Shown piece after piece: positions 1 through 4,715 of a stretch of 6,693 bases of DNA; positions within the stretch are counted from its first letter, which is position 1, and the number at the start of each line of letters is the position of its first letter. Source of the DNA: Spirochaetaceae bacterium (GTDB lineage: Bacteria > Spirochaetota > Spirochaetia > Treponematales > Breznakiellaceae); contig JAIRSB010000048.1 in assembly GCA_031255655.1 (NCBI GenBank), forward strand, positions 1 through 6,693. Reading direction: 5' to 3'. The notes under the pieces are model-generated. The model worked only from the letters and a program-made list of their open reading frames with translations. It was not told the DNA's origin and did not search any database. The translations under genes and the position numbers were made by a program.

Positions 1-1877
1 CCCTGCATAATATCAAAAACATTTTCGTCTTTGCTTCCGTCTGGGGCAGTTTCCTTCTTTTTTGAATTACCGTGAAGGTCAACTATATATATTTTGTCAA
101 AGCTGTTTAACAGATTCCACCTCATACCGCGAAATGTTGGGTTATCAAGAAAACTATGATTATTGATATACGCCAACACCCCTTCGCCGTATTTTTCAAT
201 AAAGTTTTGACCATAGCGGATAAACTTTACATAATCATCATTTAGCCACTTTGAATTTCTTTCTTTTAGTTTCTCAACGCCGCCCGGCTCTTTTTTATAA
301 GGCAGCAGAAAATCATCGGAAGTGATATTCGCACTCTCACCCGAATACGGCGGGTTGCCAAGAACTACCATTACCGGAGTATCGCGCTTAATTTTATTTG
401 CTTCGTTGGCTTCTTTGGCAAGCCATTGTTCCATAAGAGGTTCGAAAACTTTTTTCGGCGGCTCCTCGAGACTGTTAGTCAAATACACCTGCAGACGGCT
501 GTCGCCTTTGAAAATATATCCGGTTTCCTTGAGTTTCATGTCAAGTTTGAAATGCGCCATGGCATACGAGGCCATAAGGATTTCAAAACCGTTTACACGC
601 GGGATTAAATGCTTATCGCAGTAATCAGGCCATGCGCCTTTGTTGTTGGCAAAATAAGCGTAAATAACGTCGATAACTTCAGCAAGGAAAGTCCCCGTTC
701 CGGCGGCGGGGTCAAGAATCTGCACCCTATGGAATTCTATTTCGCTTTCCGGTTCTCCGTCTTTCCCTTCTTTTCCAGCTTTTTCTAAAACGGTGCGCTT
801 AATTTTAGAATGATCGGCAAGACCGTTTTGCAAATGGAATTCAGTTTTAAGAATATCGTCAACAGCACGAACAATAAATTTGACAGCCGGGACGGGGGTA
901 TAATACACGCCCCTGGTTTCCCGTAACGCGGGGTCATATTCGGCAAGAAAGGTTTCGTAGAAATGTATGTAAGGGTCTTGCGACGCCTTGTAAAATTCCT
1001 TTTGTATATCTTCAACGGCAACACAATTAAAAAGGTCTGCCAGCGCGTCCACTATCCAGATGATTCGGCTGTCGAGGTTTATCCCTGCTACATAGTTGAA
1101 AAATTTCCGCAGAAACGGGTTCGACTGCGGTATCAACTGCGCGGCAAGATAGCGGGTAAATGGCTGATTGTCTTGCTGATTAAGGCGCGCCGCGAAAAGC
1201 CCGTAGGCCAGGGTCTGCGCGTATATGCCGGCAAATTCCGGTATTTCAAGGCTGTGAATAAGTATTTTCTTAAAACCCTCATACTGGCCGTAAAGCGTGT
1301 CATCGTCCACTTTCTCTTTTTTCTTTTCCTGAAGCGCGTTTCTTATGACCTCCGCAAGCAGCTTCGCTTTAGCGGCCATCATCTTTGCCAACTGCTCTGA
1401 ATTGCAAATCGTCTTGCCGGAATACGTTGTAAAGCGCTCCATTAGTTCAAGGAACACGCCGAACTGCTTTTTGTCCTGAACTATCCTGCCGCCTCCCTTA
1501 TCCTCATTCGCCAGCGACACCTCTGCAAGCAATTCGCCATCGACAAAAAGCTGGAATACGAGGTAATTGGTTATAATCAGGTTTCCAAGCGACTGCTTGT
1601 AGCGGTCAAACTGCGCTTTGTTTTGTTTGCCCTCAACGCCTACGGGGATGTCTTTAGTTTCTATATAACCCAGCGGGACGCCGCCTTTCGTAACAATGTA
1701 ATCCGGCGCGCCGCAGGCAATATGCTTCGGCTCGTTTGTTATGCCAAGACCGCTTGTTGCGCTTTCCAAAAGCGTTTTGAGCGCTGGGCGGTAGCTGTGC
1801 TCGGTAGCCCGCCCGCCTTGGTAGAGCTTGTCAACTTCGTCAAGATAACGGCCTACAGCGGCGTAAGAATCTGTCAT
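1..1877 (-). CDS. Partial type ISP/IIG-like restriction enzyme: N6-adenine DNA methyltransferase with N-terminal nuclease motif (3' end beyond window)
   Basis: An uninterrupted minus-strand frame of 625 codons begins at the ATG at 1877-1875 and runs off the left edge. An in-frame TAG lies four codons upstream (1889-1887), so no earlier start is possible, and AGGA sits 7 bases before the ATG. Seen: a PD-(D/E)xK-like nuclease signature with E26, D59 (GAPDY) and E73-x-K75 (YIETK); a block DPYIHFYETFL leading to GVYYTP (323-328), motif X of gamma-class N6-adenine methyltransferases; the SAM-binding motif I DPAAGTGTFL (389-398); and catalytic motif IV NPPY (508-511). The visible end, from about residue 570 (YINNHSFLDNPTFRGMRW, then DLHGNSKKKE), matches a block I recall as conserved in the type ISP methylase family. 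Known: such proteins methylate adenine and cut unmodified DNA in one chain, with a C-terminal specificity domain. Unlike LlaGI there is no helicase domain between nuclease and methylase. Inferred: a single-chain defence enzyme. The specificity domain is outside the window, so its integrity and target are unknown. Confidence 0.9.
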   Translation of the reverse strand, partial: MTDSYAAVGRYLDEVDKLYQGGRATEHSYRPALKTLLESATSGLGITNEPKHIACGAPDYIVTKGGVPLGYIETKDIPVGVEGKQNKAQFDRYKQSLGNLIITNYLVFQLFVDGELLAEVSLANEDKGGGRIVQDKKQFGVFLELMERFTTYSGKTICNSEQLAKMMAAKAKLLAEVIRNALQEKKKEKVDDDTLYGQYEGFKKILIHSLEIPEFAGIYAQTLAYGLFAARLNQQDNQPFTRYLAAQLIPQSNPFLRKFFNYVAGINLDSRIIWIVDALADLFNCVAVEDIQKEFYKASQDPYIHFYETFLAEYDPALRETRGVYYTPVPAVKFIVRAVDDILKTEFHLQNGLADHSKIKRTVLEKAGKEGKDGEPESEIEFHRVQILDPAAGTGTFLAEVIDVIYAYFANNKGAWPDYCDKHLIPRVNGFEILMASYAMAHFKLDMKLKETGYIFKGDSRLQVYLTNSLEEPPKKVFEPLMEQWLAKEANEANKIKRDTPVMVVLGNPPYSGESANITSDDFLLPYKKEPGGVEKLKERNSKWLNDDYVKFIRYGQNFIEKYGEGVLAYINNHSFLDNPTFRGMRWNLLNSFDKIYIVDLHGNSKKKETAPDGSKDENVFDIMQ

Positions 1878-1892
1878 ACCCTCATCCTATCA

Positions 1893-2000
1893 GGCCGCAC
1901 GGCGAACCGCTAGCGCGGTTTCCTCCGCGAAACACGGGCGGACGGTACGGTGTGCAGCCGCCAAAGCCGGAAGCGGCTGGGAACGCGCAGCGAACTGCGC
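1893..2000. other. GC-rich stem-loop cluster in the divergent intergenic region
   Basis: Several inverted repeats occur in about 110 bases. AACCGC (1905-1910) pairs with GCGGTT (1915-1920) around TAGC. CAGCCGC (1955-1961) pairs with GCGGCTG (1973-1979). GCGCAG (1985-1990) pairs with CTGCGC (1995-2000) around a four-base loop, which reads TTCG on the minus strand. A longer imperfect pairing joins 1893-1909 to 1943-1959 (13 of 17 positions). No coding frame here is convincing. If the methyltransferase is transcribed from near 2010, these structures lie in its 5' leader. They could alternatively be remnants of a small mobile repeat. No T-run follows them on either strand, so they are not ordinary intrinsic terminators. 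Confidence 0.5.
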
Positions 2001-2017
2001 CCGGAGCGTCTGCGGGT

Positions 2018-2046
2018 ATTCTTTTAGGTATAGTTGGGTACGTAAA
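2018..2046 (-). promoter_or_regulatory. Weak candidate promoter for the methyltransferase gene
   Basis: On the minus strand TTTACG (2046-2041) and AAGAAT (2023-2018) are separated by 17 bases and each matches the sigma70 consensus at four of six positions. The -35-like box falls inside the first 22-base repeat unit, and TTTACG or a one-base variant recurs in every unit. Transcription from here would give a leader of roughly 130 bases containing the stem-loop cluster. The match is weak and offered only as the best spacing I could find. Confidence 0.2.
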
Positions 2047-2145
2047 AAGCGTACCCGGAGTATGCAAAAAGCGTACTTAGGGTATGCAAAAAGCGTACTC
2101 AGGGTACGTAAAAAGCGTACTCGGGGTACGTAAAAAGCGTACCCG
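2036..2145. repeat. Five tandem 22-base units, each a small hairpin
   Basis: Five head-to-tail units of exactly 22 bases start at 2036, 2058, 2080, 2102 and 2124. Each reads as a left arm like GGGTACGT, an AAAAA loop, and a right arm like GCGTACCC. The 11-base core AAAAAGCGTAC is invariant. Units 1 and 5 are identical; unit 4 differs from them by one base; units 2 and 3 carry GTATGC instead of GTACGT in the left arm. Every unit can pair left and right arms over 6-7 bases, with one G-T wobble, around the A5 loop, and the variant left arms keep this pairing. There are no spacers, so it is not a CRISPR array. The 22-base period is not a multiple of three, so it is not a coding repeat. The role is unknown. 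Confidence 0.9.
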
Positions 2146-2200
2146 ATTATCCTCAAAAATATAGAAATCATTGATGGCCTCGACGGCTTATATAAAAAAT

Positions 2201-2229
2201 TTGACGGCAGATATGTTAGGCATTAGAAT
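2201..2229 (+). promoter_or_regulatory. Sigma70-type promoter of the hydCBA operon
   Basis: TTGACG (2201-2206) and TAGAAT (2224-2229) are separated by exactly 17 bases; each box matches five of six consensus positions. Transcription would start near 2236, leaving a leader of about 76 bases before hydC. One ATG-N5-CAT site fills the spacer between the boxes and another covers the predicted start, which suggests repression by promoter occlusion. This is the best promoter candidate in the intergenic region. Confidence 0.65.
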
Positions 2230-2269
2230 AATGATATGCCGGACATTAGAATAACTGTATGCCGGACAT
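2212..2269 (+). promoter_or_regulatory. Three evenly spaced operator-like sites over the hyd promoter
   Basis: ATGTTAGGCAT (2213-2223), ATGCCGGACAT (2236-2246) and ATGCCGGACAT (2259-2269) share the pseudo-palindromic frame ATG-N5-CAT and start exactly 23 bases apart. The repeat unit is longer than the site: TATG...CATTAGAATAA is shared by the first two units, while the third diverges after CAT. Site 1 lies between the -35 and -10 boxes, site 2 at the predicted start, site 3 in the early leader. This layout is typical of a repressor binding region. I do not recognise the motif; it is not a Rex site (TTGTGA-N6-TCACAA) nor an FNR site. No candidate regulator gene is in the window. Confidence 0.6.
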
Positions 2270-2311
2270 AAACTCAAACCAAAAATCTGTGATTTAAGGA
2301 GAAAAAGTACA

Positions 2312-2800
2312 ATGAGTACAGCTATCGACCTAAACGTCATTGACGACGTTATCAAGGTGTGGGGCGCAAAGCCTGGCTCGATCATCCCGATCTTGCAAGG
2401 CGTACAGGAGAAATACAACTACCTGCCGCCTGAAACCTTCCCCTATGTGGCCCAAAAACTGGGCGTCAGCGAGGCCCGTATTTACGGAGTTGCCACGTTC
2501 TATGAGAACTTTTCCTTGCAGCCAAAAGGAAAATTCATCATTAAGGTGTGCGATGGCACGGCTTGCCATGTCCGTAAGTCAATTCCCAACCTCGAACGCC
2601 TGCGTTCCGAACTGGGGCTTTCGGAAAAGAAAATCACCACCGACGACCTGGGCTTCACTGTCCAGACGGTGGCCTGTCTTGGCGCTTGCAGTCTTGCTCC
2701 CGCGCTGATGGTTTCGGACGGCGCTTCGGAGAAGGTGCACGCGAATGTAACGCCGGATAATGTGGTTACTATTCTTAACGAGCTTAAAGCGAAATTATAG
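2312..2800 (+). CDS. hydC: NADH-linked [FeFe]-hydrogenase subunit HydC (NuoE/HndA-like, thioredoxin-fold [2Fe-2S] protein)
   Basis: This 162-residue protein is the small NuoE-like subunit of a multimeric [FeFe]-hydrogenase. Residues 1-70 form the helical N-terminal part (ending in ARIYGVATFYENF, a family hallmark). A thioredoxin-like ferredoxin domain follows, with four cysteines for one [2Fe-2S] cluster: C80 and C85 (CDGTAC) plus C122 and C126 (CLGAC). Length is normal for the family (about 150-170). AAGGAG at 2296-2301 lies 10 bases before the ATG, supporting this start. It is the first gene of the operon and ends 9 bases before hydB. In known HydABC complexes this subunit packs against the flavin subunit HydB, and its cluster lies close to the FMN. 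It is equivalent to HndA of Desulfovibrio and NuoE of complex I, but the HydB and HydA neighbours settle the assignment to hydrogenase. Confidence 0.95.
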   Translation: MSTAIDLNVIDDVIKVWGAKPGSIIPILQGVQEKYNYLPPETFPYVAQKLGVSEARIYGVATFYENFSLQPKGKFIIKVCDGTACHVRKSIPNLERLRSELGLSEKKITTDDLGFTVQTVACLGACSLAPALMVSDGASEKVHANVTPDNVVTILNELKAKL

Positions 2801-2805
2801 GAGGT
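2799..2805 (+). promoter_or_regulatory. hydB ribosome binding site, which decides its start
   Basis: AGGAGGT overlaps the hydC stop codon. A GTG at 2804 is in frame with hydB but lies inside this Shine-Dalgarno sequence. The ATG at 2810 is 5 bases after GGAGG, a normal distance. The ATG is therefore preferred, shortening the protein by two residues. Confidence 0.8.
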
Positions 2806-2809
2806 GGAA

Positions 2810-4714
2810 ATGTCTAAACTAAACAGCAGGGAAGCGCTGCAAAAAGCGCGCGAGGCTTACAAAAAATCGCTGGACGCCCAAAAGCGCAAGATACTAATCT
2901 GCGCCGGAAACGGTTGTATAGCGTCCGGTTCACTGGAAGTTTACGCCAAAATCAAAGAGATTATCGAGGCGAAGAACATTCAGTGTTCGCTGGAAATGAA
3001 AGAGGAACCGGGCCACGCTTCAGGTTTCAAAAAGGGCGGCTGTCCGGGTTTTTGCAACCAGAGCGTGCTAATGCTTGTCGAGCCGGAAGGCTGGTTGTAC
3101 ACGAAGGTTAAGCCGGAGGATGCGGAAGAAATCGTTGAAACCACGATAAAAGGCGGCAAGCCTGTCGAACGTCTTGCCTACAAAGACGCGGACGGAAAAG
3201 CCATCCTCAAAAAAGCGGATATACCCTTTTACAAGAAGCAGACTCGCATCGTGCTTGAACAGTGCGGCGAGATTGACGCGGAAAACATCAGGGAGTACAT
3301 CGCTGTCGGCGGTTACACCGCGTTTGAGAAAGCGTTGTTCGACATGACGCAGGAGGAAATCTGCAAAGAGGTTACCGACAGCAATCTTCGCGGGCGCGGC
3401 GGCGCGGGTTTTCCCGCAGGCAGGAAGTGGGGTGACACTCTCAAAGCGCAGGGCTCGCCCAAATACGTGATCTGCAACGGCGACGAGGGCGACCCGGGCG
3501 CATTCATGGACCAGTCCGTTATGGAGGGCGTGCCTCACCAGATGATAGAGGGAATGCTGATTGCGGCGAAGGCTATCGGCGCAAATCAGGGCTACATTTA
3601 TGTTCGCGCCGAGTATCCGCGTGCGGTTGACCGTCTCCGCCTTGCCATTAAGCAGGCTACAGAGATGGGGCTGTTGGGCGATAACATACTGGGCACGGAT
3701 TTCAGCTTCAACCTAATCATATACCGCGGCGCGGGCGCGTTTGTCTGCGGCGAGGGTTCCGCCCTGATGGGTTCCATTGAGGGGCGGCGCGGTATGCCTC
3801 GCGTGAAGCGCTACCGCTCGACTGAACGCGGTCTGTACGAAAAGCCGACTGTGCTTAACAATGTCGAAACCTACGCGAATGTTCCGCTTATCATCAACAA
3901 GGGGGCGGCGTGGTACAAGGGCATAGGCACTGAAGGCAGCCCGGGGACAAAGACTTTCGCCCTCACCGGGAAAATCGTCAACACTGGTCTTATCGAAGTT
4001 CCGATGGGTACGAAGCTGCGCGAAATCATCTATGATATTGGCGGCGGTATCCAGAACGGCAAGAAATTCAAAGCGGTGCAGATTGGCGGGCCTTCCGGTG
4101 GTTGTCTTACTGAAGACGACCTGGATATGGAGCTTGATTTCGATTCGGTGCCTAAAGCAGGCGCGATAATCGGTTCTGGCGGTCTTGTCGTAATGGATGA
4201 GACAAACTGCATGATAGAGATTGCCCGTTTCTTCATGAAATTCACCCAGAAAGAATCCTGCGGGAAGTGTGTGCCCTGCCGTGAGGGGACGCTTCGTATG
4301 CTGGAAATCCTTGAGCGCATCGTAAATGGCGCAGGGAAAGACGGCGATATTGAGCTTTTGGACGAGCTTGCGCTTACTGTTTCTAAGGCGGCTCTTTGCG
4401 GGCTTGGGAAAACGGCCCCGAATCCGGTGCTTAGTACGCTGAAGCGTTTCCGCAACGAGTACGAGGACCACATACAGAAGCATAAATGCACTGCCGGTGA
4501 ATGCAAGAAGCTGAAAAACCTTAGTATTGACCCGTCAAACTGCGCGGGCTGCGGCGCGTGCGCCAAGAACTGTCCTGCCGATGCTATTTACCAGCAGGAT
4601 AAGGTTATGGAAGGCAAGAAGAAGGCGTACTATGTGATTGACCAGGACAAGTGTATCAAGTGCTTTGCCTGTATCGAAAAATGCAAATTTGATGCTGTGA
4701 AAGAGGAGGCGTAA
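2810..4714 (+). CDS. hydB: NADH-linked [FeFe]-hydrogenase flavin subunit HydB (NuoF/HndC-like, with fused N- and C-terminal Fe-S domains)
   Basis: A 634-residue diaphorase subunit carrying FMN and the NAD(H) site. Domains in order: an N-terminal thioredoxin-like [2Fe-2S] domain with C31, C36, C78 and C82 (about 28-115); the NuoF core with GRGGAGFPAGRKW (195-207), CNGDEGDPGAF (222-232) and GAGAFVCGEGSALMGSIEG (307-325), which make the NADH/FMN pocket; an SLBB-like region (about 375-460); a [4Fe-4S] site with C484, C487, C490 and C530; and a C-terminal pair of [4Fe-4S] motifs with C578, C581, C584, C588 and C615, C618, C621, C625. Between the last two parts a H554/H558/C560/C565 group could bind a metal; from memory, a zinc site is reported nearby in HydABC structures. 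Length is close to T. maritima HydB (about 626). It fuses what Desulfovibrio splits into HndB and HndC, which explains why no hndB lies here. All expected ligands are present. In relatives the C-terminal ferredoxin arm is tied to electron bifurcation; applying that here is inference. Confidence 0.95.
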   Translation: MSKLNSREALQKAREAYKKSLDAQKRKILICAGNGCIASGSLEVYAKIKEIIEAKNIQCSLEMKEEPGHASGFKKGGCPGFCNQSVLMLVEPEGWLYTKVKPEDAEEIVETTIKGGKPVERLAYKDADGKAILKKADIPFYKKQTRIVLEQCGEIDAENIREYIAVGGYTAFEKALFDMTQEEICKEVTDSNLRGRGGAGFPAGRKWGDTLKAQGSPKYVICNGDEGDPGAFMDQSVMEGVPHQMIEGMLIAAKAIGANQGYIYVRAEYPRAVDRLRLAIKQATEMGLLGDNILGTDFSFNLIIYRGAGAFVCGEGSALMGSIEGRRGMPRVKRYRSTERGLYEKPTVLNNVETYANVPLIINKGAAWYKGIGTEGSPGTKTFALTGKIVNTGLIEVPMGTKLREIIYDIGGGIQNGKKFKAVQIGGPSGGCLTEDDLDMELDFDSVPKAGAIIGSGGLVVMDETNCMIEIARFFMKFTQKESCGKCVPCREGTLRMLEILERIVNGAGKDGDIELLDELALTVSKAALCGLGKTAPNPVLSTLKRFRNEYEDHIQKHKCTAGECKKLKNLSIDPSNCAGCGACAKNCPADAIYQQDKVMEGKKKAYYVIDQDKCIKCFACIEKCKFDAVKEEA

Positions 4715-4715
4715 G

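Noticed and set aside
963..1400. Plus-strand open frame of 145 codons
   Set aside because: It lies wholly antisense to the methyltransferase, whose motifs (GVYYTP, nuclease residues, conserved blocks) prove the minus-strand reading.
1893..2000. Intrinsic terminator or tRNA-like element in the stem-loop cluster
   Set aside because: No T-run follows any stem on either strand, and no cloverleaf arrangement or conserved tRNA bases can be drawn.
2036..2145. CRISPR array
   Set aside because: Units follow each other directly with no unique spacers, and no cas gene is present.
1890..2171. Minus-strand frame of 93 codons across the 22-base array
   Set aside because: The repeat period is not a multiple of three, so the same unit is read in different phases; the product shows no family features and the start lacks a clear ribosome binding site. 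It is an accident of the repeat and stem-loop sequence.
2171..2198. Alternative hyd promoter using TTGATG (2171-2176) with TATAAA (2191-2196) or TAAAAA (2193-2198)
   Set aside because: Spacing is 14 bases for TATAAA, too short, and TAAAAA matches poorly. The TTGACG-17-TAGAAT pair is clearly better.
2201..2311. Rex or FNR operator controlling the hydrogenase
   Set aside because: I looked for TTGTGA-N6-TCACAA and TTGAT-N4-ATCAA patterns in the leader and found none.
2312..2800. Complex I (NuoE) or NAD-dependent formate dehydrogenase subunit
   Set aside because: The protein alone could fit, but the downstream gene carries all three H-cluster motifs and the middle gene has the HydB-type N-terminal fusion, so this is a hydrogenase operon.
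2804..2806. GTG start for hydB
   Set aside because: It is part of the AGGAGGTG ribosome binding sequence; the ATG six bases later has correct spacing.
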